A stretch of 64,000 nucleotides of DNA from Cyclobacteriaceae bacterium (GTDB lineage: Bacteria; Bacteroidota; Bacteroidia; Cytophagales; Cyclobacteriaceae): assembly GCA_016787645.1 (NCBI GenBank), contig JAEUUF010000013.1, positions 744,001-808,000 of the forward strand. The letters are read 5' to 3'. How positions within the stretch are numbered: the stretch's first letter is position 1; the number at the start of each line of letters is the position of its first letter. Below the pieces are notes generated by a model. The model did not search any database. It saw nothing but the letters and a program-made list of their open reading frames with translations, and was not told the origin of the DNA. Shown here in pieces: positions 34,493-44,419 of this stretch. The position numbers and the translations under genes are program-made.

Positions 34493-36847
34493 TCAGGGCT
34501 TTGCAAGTACCTCAAAGGTCCTGGTGAGGTACTGACCCGATTCATCCACTACACTGACGGTGTGTTTTCCCGCGGCAGGAGCCAGCAGCATTTTGTGAGA
34601 TCCGCGGGTACTACCTAAATATCTTCCATCGAGGTGCCAGAAAATCTGTGTTCGGGGTATCCGATGGGCCACTTCAAATACGGCACTGCCTCCCTTCCCA
34701 TCCAGTTCGCGGGGAACAAAGATTCTCGCATTGGGTCGTGGATAAACCAAGTCCATGGCAGCGACAGATGCCGGATCGGGGCAGTCGCCTCGATACGGCG
34801 GAAGAGATTTGTAGGTGATGTTCTTTGACTTGTAATAGTATTCTTGAACAGGGGGAAGCACAAACCAACGATGCGGCACCCGTTCATCGGTTGCCGCACA
34901 AGATGCATTGACCCGGTACCGACCATTAGTTGACAGGTAGACGACTTTGTGAAACCTGCATGGCACGGAGCGAAGGGCGGCACGGGTGACCCATGTGCTG
35001 TCAATTTCGAGACAATGTTCGCCTGGCCTATTCCCGCTACGACGGCAGACTGCCACGTATTCCATTTCATCCAATGGCTCACGAAACCAATCATGACCTG
35101 GTAACTGGGCAAATAGTTCGAAAAGAATTGGTGCGGCCGTCTCCGTGCCCACCAGTCCAGGCCTGCCTTCTCCATCCGCGTTACCAGTCCACACGCCCAC
35201 CACATAGCGTGGAGTGACGCCAACCGCCCATCCATCCCTAAACCCAAAACTTGTACCTGTCTTCCAGGCTATTGGCTTTGAACTGCTGAAACTCTTCCAT
35301 CCCATCTCTTCCCCGGGACGGTAAAGTTCTTTGAGGGATTCAAAAGTCAGCCAGGTTGCTGCGGCGCTGACGGGGGCCATAAACCGGGCGCTCCTTATTA
35401 CGGTATCCTGCAGGTAACTAAGCTTGAAAGGGACTCCTGGATTTCGGCGTGCCAGCGGAAGACTATTATGCTTATTTAATTGATCAGCGAGGGCGGCATA
35501 ACTGCCGGTCACTTCCCACAGGGTAGCCTCCGCTCCTCCCAGGATAAGGGAAAGACCATAATGATCTGCTGGTTGGGATAAAGTCGTAAGCCCCGTTTTT
35601 TTCAACAGCCCGTAGAATTTTTCGTAGCGGTATTCCCGCAAGGCATGAACAAACGGGATGTTCAGTGAGCGGATCAACGCCTGGTTGATGGGTACGGCAC
35701 CATCGTACGTATGTGAAAAGTTACGGGGAGCAAATCCATTGATCGATGTAGGGATATCAGGCATTAAGGTCTTTGGCAATAACGCTCCCTCATCCAGCAG
35801 GGCGGCAAACAAGAACGGTTTAAGAATGCTGCCGGTACTTCGCGGTGCACGAAGGATGTCCACCTGTTCATGGTTAGCGGAACCGGACTGGGTGTTGCCC
35901 ACGTAGGCCAGAGTTTTACCCGTTTGAACATCAATGATGATGGCGGCGGCATTGTTGATTTGGTTGCCCCGCAGCCGGTCATAATGGCGGGCTACAATAT
36001 CCAGTGCCCGCTGTTGCAGTGATACGTCAAGGGAAGAACGGACACGCGTTTGAGCCAAACCTTCCTGCATGGCGCGATCGAGCAGGTGCGGAGCCAACCG
36101 CGGTAATGCAAGCGGTTGCCCTGGAATTGACTCCTCCATCGACAGGGCCAGCGAAGTTTGATCCAGGTAACCCAGATCAGCTAGCTTGCGAAGCAAACGG
36201 TCACGTTTCGCTTTGAGCTTTTGCTGATTCTTTCCCGGGTGAAGCAGCGAGGGATTGTTGGGCAAGACGGCTAGCAATGCTGCCTCCGCCCAACTCAGGT
36301 TTTCCGTCCTACGGCCGAAATAACGCCAGCCAGCCGCCTCTATGCCGACGACGTTTCCACCAAAGGGAGCATGGGCTGCATAAAGGTTGAAGATTTCATC
36401 TTTGGACAAAGCAAGCTCCAGCCGGGTAGCCATCAATATCTCGATCACCTTTTCGAGGTAAGTGCGTGGTTTGCCTTTTCGCGAAAGCTTGATCACCTGC
36501 ATGGTCAGGGTACTCCCGCCGCTGATCACTTTCCCCGCTTTGAGGTTTTGGTGGACCGACCGGCCGAGCGCAAGGAAGTCTACGCCGAAGTGTTCTTCAA
36601 AACGCCGGTCTTCATACGCCAATACTGCCGCACGGTACTTTGAAGGCAAGGAGTCCATCAGCGGAAATCGCCACTGCCCATCAGCGGCGATCGACGCCCC
36701 GAGCAGGTTTCCATCCCGGTCTTCCAGCACGGTTGAGTAGGGATCCTTGAACATAGGATCCGGAAGCAAAAGCAACAACCAATAGAGCAGCATCCCGCTC
36801 AGGAGAGCTGCTCCATACAATATGCTCCGCTTCCGGCCTGCCGTCAT
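34493..36847 (-). CDS. pbpC: Penicillin-binding protein 1C
   Basis: PBP1C is a class A enzyme that polymerises and cross-links peptidoglycan at the outer face of the inner membrane. The 784-residue protein has one N-terminal transmembrane helix and a GT51 glycosyltransferase domain with EDRRF at 79-83. The transpeptidase has SILK (Ser340, Lys343), SLN and KTGTS motifs. A C-terminal BiPBP_C domain (from about 690) ends with HTVSVVDESGQYLTR. It lies 5 bases after the alpha-2-macroglobulin gene, the usual partner of pbpC in Gram-negative bacteria. Confidence 0.95.
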   Translation of the reverse strand: MTAGRKRSILYGAALLSGMLLYWLLLLLPDPMFKDPYSTVLEDRDGNLLGASIAADGQWRFPLMDSLPSKYRAAVLAYEDRRFEEHFGVDFLALGRSVHQNLKAGKVISGGSTLTMQVIKLSRKGKPRTYLEKVIEILMATRLELALSKDEIFNLYAAHAPFGGNVVGIEAAGWRYFGRRTENLSWAEAALLAVLPNNPSLLHPGKNQQKLKAKRDRLLRKLADLGYLDQTSLALSMEESIPGQPLALPRLAPHLLDRAMQEGLAQTRVRSSLDVSLQQRALDIVARHYDRLRGNQINNAAAIIIDVQTGKTLAYVGNTQSGSANHEQVDILRAPRSTGSILKPFLFAALLDEGALLPKTLMPDIPTSINGFAPRNFSHTYDGAVPINQALIRSLNIPFVHALREYRYEKFYGLLKKTGLTTLSQPADHYGLSLILGGAEATLWEVTGSYAALADQLNKHNSLPLARRNPGVPFKLSYLQDTVIRSARFMAPVSAAATWLTFESLKELYRPGEEMGWKSFSSSKPIAWKTGTSFGFRDGWAVGVTPRYVVGVWTGNADGEGRPGLVGTETAAPILFELFAQLPGHDWFREPLDEMEYVAVCRRSGNRPGEHCLEIDSTWVTRAALRSVPCRFHKVVYLSTNGRYRVNASCAATDERVPHRWFVLPPVQEYYYKSKNITYKSLPPYRGDCPDPASVAAMDLVYPRPNARIFVPRELDGKGGSAVFEVAHRIPRTQIFWHLDGRYLGSTRGSHKMLLAPAAGKHTVSVVDESGQYLTRTFEVLAKP

Positions 36848-36852
36848 GCTGG

Positions 36853-39800
36853 TCAGGGGTTCGCTCCTTTGCGTACTACGTCAACTTCCTGGCCCTTGGT
36901 GCGCGCCGAGATAGAATGGTCGTACATGGCCTCCGCACTCACTGCCGGCAAGTAATATCTTCCCGCGAAACTGGCGGTTACCAGGTATCGGAAAGTCTTC
37001 TTCTGACTAGGCGCCAGGTCAAAATACGTGTACACACGGTCGTCTCGGATATCCTGGTACGCAAAGGCATCTGATTTCAGCGCATCATCCGAGTCGGCCA
37101 GGCGAAGGTTGTTCACCTCCCACCCGGACGGAAACACATGATGCAGGGCGATGTTCTTGTACGTGCCGCGCACACCCGGATTGCCTACTGTGACTGAAAC
37201 AACGAAGCTTGTACCCTGCTCGAGCGAGGCAGGGTTTATGGGTGTACCCTTCTTGTCCCAATAGGCAACATTCAGCGTGAGATTCTGTTCGATCGCTTCA
37301 TCCTGCGACCGTGATGGAATTCCTTCGCTAATGGTGCGGACAAACAAGGTACCATTGGTCTTGCTCGTAATTTTCAGTGATCCATCACCTTTCTCCTCAA
37401 CGGGCAGCGTGATTTGTGCAAAGGGTTGATCACTCTGTATCGATTCTTCCTTCCCCTTGTAGGAATAGGTGAACCCAAACGGTCCTGAGCCACTGGCACC
37501 TGCATAGGAGGTGATCGCTTTCAAACACCACGCCAATGTCTGTGTACTGTACCAGGCGCTGGTATTGCTCAGGTTATTCGAAATATCCTTGACCAAATCA
37601 ATTCCCCGTTTGCGGTCATCCAGCAAGACCAGCGTCTCGAGGATCATGGCCTTGTCGCGCAAGTCAGACCCAAAGGTGTTGCCCAACTCGTTATACGGTT
37701 TTATTATGGTCGAAAGGTTGGCGATGTACTGCAGGGCTACTTCGCGTTGCCCGGCCTTTGCGTAGGCTGCCGCCAGCATCCACGCGGCAGCTGGCTGAAG
37801 CCCCGTCATCTCGCGCATGCGATTCATAGCACCCATGTCCGGGTCTCCGGCATTGGCCAAGGTATACAAGCGATACGCCTGTATGAGGTCGGAGTTGTAG
37901 ATCGATTCTGAACGCCGCCAGTTCTGTGCTTTCGTACGCTGGTGCGACTTCCATCGGCGCATGAGGTCTTGCGGAACAAAATAACCTTTAGCCTCCGCCT
38001 CGACGAGGAAGTGCCCTCCATATGACGTTCCCCAACTGTCGGAGTCATCACCTCCGGGCCAGTAGGCGAATCCACCATCTGCCGTCTGGAAGGACTTTAT
38101 GCGTTGCACGCCGGCGGTGATGTTGGCACTCATGGTTGCCTTTTCGCCTACGTTCAAGGATTTAATCCGGTCGAGGTACAATTGCGGAAATACCGATGAG
38201 GTGGTTTGTTCGATACAGCCGTACGGGTACTGGATCAGGTAGCGGAGGCGCTGACCGAGGTTGATCGGCGGCATAGTCGACAGCTCCAGCACGGCGACAT
38301 TGCTCCCGGTCAGTCCAACGGGAGTGACCGAGCCGCTCCACGACTGGTTTTGCTCTACGATGCCATCCGTCACCCGCGTGAGAACGGGGTTAGGGTTTCT
38401 GATTTCGATATCAATCACATCTCCGGCGCTGGCTTTGCCGGAGGATGCCTTAATGGTGACTTTGCCCGACCCGGTTTGTGCCTTCACTGTCAGGTCAAAC
38501 TCGGTCGTAAGGTCATCACCGTCCATGACCACGTTCTGAACCGCCGGACCCTGGAGCGTGAGGGCACCTTCAACGGCGATTTCCACTTTGACATTGCGTA
38601 TCCCGGGCTCCATGCGGAACAGGGTTACCGGAAGTTTCAATTTTTCTTCCGGTCCCAGCACCCGTGGCAGGGTGGCGAGTACCATCAACGGCTTTCGTAC
38701 GGGTGTTGTCTTCTCTGCTTTACCATAAGCTCCTGCATAGCCGGCCACCACCATCGTGCGTACCGAGCCAACATAGTTGGGCATAGTGAACGTGTGCTCA
38801 TTCGTTCCTCCCTTGAGGGTGAAAGGACCGAGGAACTTGACGACCGGCTTGAAGCGATTATTCTTCTTCTCCGAATCCTTGCCCGCGATCTCATTATCAC
38901 CGCCGATGGCCATAAGTCGCTCGATCTTTCCGCCGAACGCGCCCATCACCTCGTTGTAAAGGTCCCATGTCTTGACGCCGAGTGCCTCGCGGGAGTAGAA
39001 ATAATTCCACGCATCGGGTGTCTTGAACCGGGTCAGGTCCAGGAGACCATCTTCAACGATGGCGAGCGTATACGTCATCGTTTTGTTATTCGTCTCACCC
39101 ACTTGCACAGTTACCGATTGCCCGGGTTCGAGTACATCGGGCATGGCCAGTGTCGGATGGAGATGGGTTTCCGGATCCTCCACGCGAACAGGTATAACAC
39201 CATACATACGCATGGGGAGATCGTTCGTGGTTTGTGCGTGGGGCTGAAGGAGGGTGACATAGACGAAGCAGTTGGGCGTCATGGCGGGGGTGGCCTCCAG
39301 CGTGATGGTGTTCAATCCCGCCTGGGTCTCCACCCAACGGGAGTCGATCACCTGGCTGCCATTCTCGAGTGTAATCAGTGCTCGTCCGCCCGCACTTCCA
39401 GGCACGGAGAGATTTATTTTCTCGCCGGTATTGTATGATTCTTTATCGGAAGAGAAACTCAGCAAGGTGGCTCCGTCGCGACCGTCGGGACCGTTGCCTG
39501 ACCAACTGACATAGATGAGTTTTCCTGTGGTGTGACCCGACACCGGGTCTCGTGCCCTCAACAGGTATCGACCCCATTCGTTCACGCGCATCGTCCAGGT
39601 CCCTTTTCCGTCAACCGTCTTGATTTTTCCTGTCAATACGGTGGATTCCAGTCGGCTCTGCATGTACTCGGCATTCATCGATTCTTCCGAATCCCACCAC
39701 CATTGCCAGTCCAGCTTATGCAGTGACATTTCAATCTTATCCCGTGATACACCCTTGCCTTCCGCGTCGACGGTGACGACGTCAATCTTGTGATCCTGGT

Positions 39801-42420
39801 CGATCGCAAGCATACCCATATACTTATCGCCAACAGGAACACGGATGCCCGTGAAGGAGGAATACGGATAATACGGCAGTGTGAAACGATCAAGGCTGTA
39901 GTTACCGCCCTCTTCAAATACCTTTCCGCGGAAGGTGGCCCGTAATACGCCCGGAGCATCGCCTTCAAGATCAATCGAGAATCTAAGCGTTGCCTTACCC
40001 TCACTGTCCGTTTCGCCTTCAAAAATGCGCTGGTCTTCTGCCGTAAATTCATTGAACGGATTATCGAACGTGTAATTTGGGTACTTATCAAACTTTGTTT
40101 CGCCCCTGGAAAGCAGCAAGTCAAATTCTGCCTTGAGATTCCTGCCGGGATTACCCTGCAGCCAATCGACCTTCAGGTTCCCCGTGATGGTCTCATCCTC
40201 CACGGTAAGTTTCTCTTTGCCGAAATCCAGGTTGATCTTTAACCGGTTGGGTTTCACGGTTTCAATGCGGACCCGTTGGGTAAATGTAGCCTGACCCACT
40301 TTGGCGCGGGCCGTCCAGTTGCCCGTGGGTGCATCAGCGTCTGTCCGTGTGGGGAAAGTGTAGAATCCATTTACCGAACTGGACCTGACCATTCTCGAGG
40401 TTACCTGGCCCTCCGGGTTTTCGAGTTCGAAAAGTACCGGGTGGTTATCGGGCAAATTTTTGGTTTTGCTCTCCAGGATAAAACTGAGATACAATGAATC
40501 GCCCGGGCGCCAGACACCGCGCTCGCCATAGAGGAAGCCTTTGAGACCGTCTTTGATGCGTTCACCCGAGATGTTGAAGTTGCTTAGCGAGAGCGACTCG
40601 CCATCGCTGACTTTCAGATATCCGCGTTGAGGGCCGGACTTGGCAATCACGAACGCGGGTGCTTCGCTGGTATTTACCACCGCCTTGCCATCGGATGCCG
40701 TCGTGCCCTTGCCGATGACCTGCTGCTGGTAATCGTACAATTCAATTTCGACGCCAGACATCGGGCTGGTGTTGCGGAGGTCGTTGACAAAGACCACGGT
40801 GTTGCCATCACTGCCACGCTTGGCCAGGAGGCCCAGGTCGGAGGCGAGCAGGTTTCGACGGATCATTCGACCGCGATTGTAGTAAGAACTTTTGCACGGA
40901 TTCTCCCGGTCATTCCATGAATATTCCTCATCGTAATAATCGTAGCCACCTTCATCATACTCATCCCAATAACCCCCGTTGCGATCGGGTGCACCCCAGG
41001 TTTCCGTATCAAACACACTTCCACGATCCGTAATTTGCAAAGTGTCTCCGCACGGGTAAGCCATATACTGCTGCCGCATCGAGAGCTTTACCTGGTAGAT
41101 AGCTCCAGGCTCCGCTTTGATCATCTTCCCCAGGTCAAGGGTAAACCGGTTCCATTTGCCCAGGTCCGCAATTCCAGAGTTGTCCAGCCGGACCACTTGA
41201 GCGTGGACGGGCTTACCTACCCGCCGGATTTCATAGTTCCCATCCAGGCTGTTGACCTGGAGAAACTGAAGGACATTGGATTCAAAGACGCGAATGATTT
41301 GGACGTCAACGGCCCTGAGATTCACTGCTTCAAACGGCAAGACCATGCCATCGGTACTCGGCAACACCGTGCCAGTGTTAGTGAAGCGAACGGCGGGTTT
41401 GATGGGTTCAAAGAGAAGTTCGTAACGCAAGCCTTCCTTGAGCTTGTACTTCAGTACGTTTTCAATTCCCGCCTCAATCCGCACCGTCTTGGTGCCGGCT
41501 TGCTTGGCGGGGAGATAGACATGCAGGAGGTTATCGCTGATTTCAAAGTCGAGCGACTGCAGATCACCAACGCCAATCAACCCGGTAAGTACCTGTTTCT
41601 CGTTGAGCGGGTCAGAGAATTGGATGACCACATGCTGGGTAGCCCCTTGTTCAATTCTCACCTGGGTGACTTTGAAATCGCTCAGGGAAGGGATGTCCAC
41701 TTGCTGATCATCGGTCCGGTCAATTCCGAGCGGCGCCCCGGAAGTGGAAATCATGACGGTGTTTGACTTATCGAGGCGGGCAACTTCCTCGACAATAAAA
41801 TCATGTTGCTTGCCGTCGGCGGCGTGGGCCCAGGTAATCTTCAATGGCTTTTTGTCCTGCTGAGCGGATACCATCTTCTCTGCGGCTTCATTTTCTACGA
41901 AGTCTGCGGTGGTCAATGTGCCTTCAATGCGCTGACGGGTGAGATCCGTCTTTACATAGGGCTTGACGTTATTGATCGTCACTTCAAAGTTCTGTGGGAT
42001 GGTCTGAATGCTGTAGGTGAATTCGCTGAGTTTACCTGGCACAGTTATTACCTTCCCCAAGTGGAATGTGATCTCGTAGGTGACGCCGGACTTAAAGCGG
42101 CCATCCGGCTTGAAGCGTATCGTACGGCGATCCTGCCATATTGCGGAACCTTTGACAGCGGGTGAGAAATTGAACAGCGAGGCATCTGCCGCCTGTCCTA
42201 CTGCGGAGAAATCAACTACATCTTTCGAAAGGCTGATGGTTACCGGTGAGCCCGAGCTGATCACTCCTGCGGTATAGGCGGAGATGAACTCGTTGTAGGC
42301 CGGGTCGATGGCTTCCCTCGGAGTAGCTCCCTGCTCGCCGTTGCGGGAATAAGTAAAGTAAAGGATCAGGGCTGCGATAACGGCAACCGCCACTGCGATT
42401 TTTGGCCAGTGTTTTGTCAT
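36853..42420 (-). CDS. Bacterial alpha-2-macroglobulin family protein
   Basis: The 1855-residue periplasmic protease trap has an N-terminal transmembrane helix (IAVAVAVIAALILYFTY) rather than a lipobox. Repeated MG immunoglobulin-like domains are followed by the A2M core and the thioester site CIEQ, with Cys1402 and Gln1405, inside a TED alpha-barrel (about 1380-1660). A C-terminal MG10-like domain ends it. A2M proteins capture attacking proteases through the thioester; with PBP1C, a role in protecting and repairing the cell wall has been proposed. The gene runs directly into pbpC. Confidence 0.93.
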   Translation of the reverse strand: MTKHWPKIAVAVAVIAALILYFTYSRNGEQGATPREAIDPAYNEFISAYTAGVISSGSPVTISLSKDVVDFSAVGQAADASLFNFSPAVKGSAIWQDRRTIRFKPDGRFKSGVTYEITFHLGKVITVPGKLSEFTYSIQTIPQNFEVTINNVKPYVKTDLTRQRIEGTLTTADFVENEAAEKMVSAQQDKKPLKITWAHAADGKQHDFIVEEVARLDKSNTVMISTSGAPLGIDRTDDQQVDIPSLSDFKVTQVRIEQGATQHVVIQFSDPLNEKQVLTGLIGVGDLQSLDFEISDNLLHVYLPAKQAGTKTVRIEAGIENVLKYKLKEGLRYELLFEPIKPAVRFTNTGTVLPSTDGMVLPFEAVNLRAVDVQIIRVFESNVLQFLQVNSLDGNYEIRRVGKPVHAQVVRLDNSGIADLGKWNRFTLDLGKMIKAEPGAIYQVKLSMRQQYMAYPCGDTLQITDRGSVFDTETWGAPDRNGGYWDEYDEGGYDYYDEEYSWNDRENPCKSSYYNRGRMIRRNLLASDLGLLAKRGSDGNTVVFVNDLRNTSPMSGVEIELYDYQQQVIGKGTTASDGKAVVNTSEAPAFVIAKSGPQRGYLKVSDGESLSLSNFNISGERIKDGLKGFLYGERGVWRPGDSLYLSFILESKTKNLPDNHPVLFELENPEGQVTSRMVRSSSVNGFYTFPTRTDADAPTGNWTARAKVGQATFTQRVRIETVKPNRLKINLDFGKEKLTVEDETITGNLKVDWLQGNPGRNLKAEFDLLLSRGETKFDKYPNYTFDNPFNEFTAEDQRIFEGETDSEGKATLRFSIDLEGDAPGVLRATFRGKVFEEGGNYSLDRFTLPYYPYSSFTGIRVPVGDKYMGMLAIDQDHKIDVVTVDAEGKGVSRDKIEMSLHKLDWQWWWDSEESMNAEYMQSRLESTVLTGKIKTVDGKGTWTMRVNEWGRYLLRARDPVSGHTTGKLIYVSWSGNGPDGRDGATLLSFSSDKESYNTGEKINLSVPGSAGGRALITLENGSQVIDSRWVETQAGLNTITLEATPAMTPNCFVYVTLLQPHAQTTNDLPMRMYGVIPVRVEDPETHLHPTLAMPDVLEPGQSVTVQVGETNNKTMTYTLAIVEDGLLDLTRFKTPDAWNYFYSREALGVKTWDLYNEVMGAFGGKIERLMAIGGDNEIAGKDSEKKNNRFKPVVKFLGPFTLKGGTNEHTFTMPNYVGSVRTMVVAGYAGAYGKAEKTTPVRKPLMVLATLPRVLGPEEKLKLPVTLFRMEPGIRNVKVEIAVEGALTLQGPAVQNVVMDGDDLTTEFDLTVKAQTGSGKVTIKASSGKASAGDVIDIEIRNPNPVLTRVTDGIVEQNQSWSGSVTPVGLTGSNVAVLELSTMPPINLGQRLRYLIQYPYGCIEQTTSSVFPQLYLDRIKSLNVGEKATMSANITAGVQRIKSFQTADGGFAYWPGGDDSDSWGTSYGGHFLVEAEAKGYFVPQDLMRRWKSHQRTKAQNWRRSESIYNSDLIQAYRLYTLANAGDPDMGAMNRMREMTGLQPAAAWMLAAAYAKAGQREVALQYIANLSTIIKPYNELGNTFGSDLRDKAMILETLVLLDDRKRGIDLVKDISNNLSNTSAWYSTQTLAWCLKAITSYAGASGSGPFGFTYSYKGKEESIQSDQPFAQITLPVEEKGDGSLKITSKTNGTLFVRTISEGIPSRSQDEAIEQNLTLNVAYWDKKGTPINPASLEQGTSFVVSVTVGNPGVRGTYKNIALHHVFPSGWEVNNLRLADSDDALKSDAFAYQDIRDDRVYTYFDLAPSQKKTFRYLVTASFAGRYYLPAVSAEAMYDHSISARTKGQEVDVVRKGANP

Positions 42421-42482
42421 GGTGGGTAAGAATTATTACTCCATCAAGATAAATATTTAATTGCTTTCGGCGCCGCGATTTA

Positions 42483-42506
42483 GGGGTCTGGGTCGAGGGG
42501 TCAGGG
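42483..42506 (+). repeat. G-tract array, copy B
   Basis: G-tracts of 4, 3, 4 and 3 are separated by TCT, TCGA and TCA, which is compatible with a G-quadruplex. It begins with the same TAGGGGTC core as copies A, C and D. Confidence 0.75.
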
Positions 42507-42514
42507 ATTGTCCT

Positions 42515-42552
42515 GCTTTCAGCTAAAAGCCTTTAGCCAAAAGCTAATAGCC
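42515..42552. repeat. 38-base palindromic dispersed repeat, copy B
   Basis: It is identical to copy A (34421-34458) except for two substitutions, both of which damage the palindromes (AAAGGCC to AAAAGCC, and TTAGCT to TTAGCC). Copy A therefore looks closer to an intact form. Confidence 0.85.
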
Positions 42553-42589
42553 AATCGCCTGCCGTGGGAACCAGAGGCTGAAGGACTAC

Positions 42590-43549
42590 TTACTCTCGCT
42601 CCTTCGGTTTGAGATGTTTCTGGTAGGCATCGACGATGTCGCGCACCAGTTTGTGGCGTACAACGTCCTTCTCGGTGAGTTCGACGAACCCGATGCCTTT
42701 TACATTGGACAGGATCTTCACTGCTTCATTAAGGCCGGAGCGCTGGTTGGGTGGCAGATCGATCTGGGTGGCATCACCGGTGACAATCATCTTGGAGTCG
42801 GGGCCCATGCGGGTGAGAAACATTTTCATCTGCATGGGCGTGGTGTTCTGGGCCTCGTCAAGCAGGATGAAGGCGTTGTTCAGGGTACGACCGCGCATGT
42901 AGGCCAAAGGCGCAATCTCAATGATCTCGCGCTCCATATAGTACTGGAGCTTCTCGAAGGGGATCATGTCGTTGAGCGCGTCGTAGATAGGGCGTAGATA
43001 TGGATCGATTTTCTCTTTCAGGTCGCCAGGCAGGAAGCCGAGGTTCTCCCCTGCCTCCACGGCCGGCCGGGTGATGATGATCTTCTTGACGTGCTTGTTC
43101 TTGAGCGCTTTAACTGCCATCGCCACCGAGACGTACGTCTTGCCCGTTCCCGCCGGCCCCAGCGCGAAGACGAGGTCATTGTCCATCACCGCCTGCACCA
43201 GCCGGCGTTGGTTGGCCGTCTTCATCTTGATGGGCGTACCCTTGGTCCCGTAGAGCACTATTCCCTCGGGTGAATCATCCGGCACGTATTCCTGCTTCTC
43301 CTGGGTGACATACCCCCGCACGTTTTCCTCGGTCACTTTACCGAACTGGTGAAAATGATCGATGAGGGAGTTCAGGATGTCGGTGATCTGGTTGATCTCA
43401 GCAGTATCTCCCTTGATAAGAATTTCGTTGCCCCGGGAAACGATGCGGCTTTTGGGAAACGCGGATGCCAGTTCGTCGATGTTGCGGTTGCCCGCCCCGA
43501 GGAACTCCAGCAGGGAGACATTGTCCAGCGTAATGGTCTTCTCGATCAA
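42590..43549 (-). CDS. phoH: PhoH-family ATPase
   Basis: PhoH-like proteins are P-loop ATPases related to superfamily 1 helicases and are linked to RNA metabolism or phosphate stress. The protein has an N-terminal KH-like stretch (RIVSRGNEILIKGD), Walker A GPAGTGKT, the ITRPAVEAGENLGFLPGD motif, Walker B ILLDEAQN and TGDATQIDLP. A TTG start at 43549 gives 319 residues beginning IEKTITLDNVSLLEF, the normal family length. The longer frame would run through the promoter and into the divergent gene. No ybeY gene is next to it. Confidence 0.88.
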   Translation of the reverse strand: MIEKTITLDNVSLLEFLGAGNRNIDELASAFPKSRIVSRGNEILIKGDTAEINQITDILNSLIDHFHQFGKVTEENVRGYVTQEKQEYVPDDSPEGIVLYGTKGTPIKMKTANQRRLVQAVMDNDLVFALGPAGTGKTYVSVAMAVKALKNKHVKKIIITRPAVEAGENLGFLPGDLKEKIDPYLRPIYDALNDMIPFEKLQYYMEREIIEIAPLAYMRGRTLNNAFILLDEAQNTTPMQMKMFLTRMGPDSKMIVTGDATQIDLPPNQRSGLNEAVKILSNVKGIGFVELTEKDVVRHKLVRDIVDAYQKHLKPKERE

Positions 43550-43581
43550 TCGGATTTGCTTAAAATGAATTAATTTCGTGA

Positions 43582-43589
43582 CAAAATTA
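43582..43589 (-). promoter_or_regulatory. Bacteroidota -7 promoter element for phoH
   Basis: On the minus strand TAATTTTG is an exact TAnnTTTG match, with a CTTG 21 bases upstream (43614-43611). The implied transcript start near 43575 lies after the earlier codons of the long frame, supporting the TTG start. Confidence 0.55.
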
Positions 43590-43645
43590 ACGATTCCCGG
43601 ACTCACGGACCAAGCCCGGGAAGATCGACCCAATACCCAGCCGCA

Positions 43646-44419
43646 ATGGCCATCGTCACCCTGCTCACCGACTCCGGAGAAAGCGACCATTACGTGGCGG
43701 CCATCAAGGCGAAGATTCTCAGCACCAATCCCGGCCTTACCCTTGTCGACATCAGTCACCAGGTTGAACCCTGCGACATTGCCCACGGCGCCTATGTACT
43801 CAAGTCAGTATTTCGCGATTTCCCGAAAGGCAGCGTCCATCTCGTGGCCGTTCATTCGACGGGTGAACCCGAAAGCGCCTACCTCGCCATCCAATTGGAG
43901 GATCATTATTTTGTGGGGATCGACAATGGACTGCTCGGACTGATCTCCGACAAGCCACACCAGAACCTTGTTGAGCTCAACTCGATCAATTCCATCAGCA
44001 CCTCCTTCCCGGAGCGGGATATCCTGGCACAGGCCGCCGCCCGGCTTGCCAGCGGTGTCACCATCACCTCCCTGGGCAAGCCACTGGATGATTACCGCAA
44101 ACTGGTTGCCCGCCTGGTGAAAGCCACCAAGCGGCAAATTCTCGGGCACGTCATTCGTGTTGACCGATTCGGCAACCTCATCACCAACATCGACAAGTCC
44201 GACTTCGACATTCTCAGCAAAGGCAAGCTGTTCACTGTCCAGTTCGGCGGCGAGAAATTCCGCCGCATCCACACCAGCTACCACCAGGCCGACCAGGGAG
44301 ATTGCTTCCTTCTTTTCAACAGCGCGGGACTACTGGAGATTGGGATTTACAAGGGGAATGCGAGTGAGTTGTTGGGGTTGTCGTATGATAGTCCGGTCAA
44401 TATCCTCTTTGAAGAGTAG
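43646..44419 (+). CDS. SAM hydrolase/SAM-dependent halogenase family protein (DUF62)
   Basis: The 257-residue protein matches the S-adenosyl-L-methionine hydroxide adenosyltransferase family, which splits SAM to adenosine and methionine with water. The N-terminal motif LLTDSGESDHYVAAIK carries the conserved aspartate, VHSTGEPES matches the second conserved loop and RVDRFGNLITNI marks the C-terminal domain. Housekeeping members probably remove excess SAM. It is divergent from phoH. G-rich repeats begin at its stop codon. Confidence 0.9.
   Translation: MAIVTLLTDSGESDHYVAAIKAKILSTNPGLTLVDISHQVEPCDIAHGAYVLKSVFRDFPKGSVHLVAVHSTGEPESAYLAIQLEDHYFVGIDNGLLGLISDKPHQNLVELNSINSISTSFPERDILAQAAARLASGVTITSLGKPLDDYRKLVARLVKATKRQILGHVIRVDRFGNLITNIDKSDFDILSKGKLFTVQFGGEKFRRIHTSYHQADQGDCFLLFNSAGLLEIGIYKGNASELLGLSYDSPVNILFEE

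Larger units (their letters stand above)
42421..42589. other. Spacer between phoH and the alpha-2-macroglobulin gene holding dispersed repeats
   Basis: This 169-base gap has no gene. It contains G-tract copy B and palindromic tract copy B. A weak minus-strand -7-like element, TATCTTG (42451-42445), lies 25 bases before the alpha-2-macroglobulin start. Confidence 0.55.

Noticed and set aside
38206-39438. 410-codon open frame on the plus strand
   Set aside because: It lies wholly inside the alpha-2-macroglobulin gene on the opposite strand, and its composition (many His, Arg, Gly) is typical of an antisense shadow.
42590-43786. Longer phoH start giving 398 residues
   Set aside because: The extra N-terminus would be translated from upstream of the promoter and overlaps the divergent SAM hydrolase gene; it has no family similarity.
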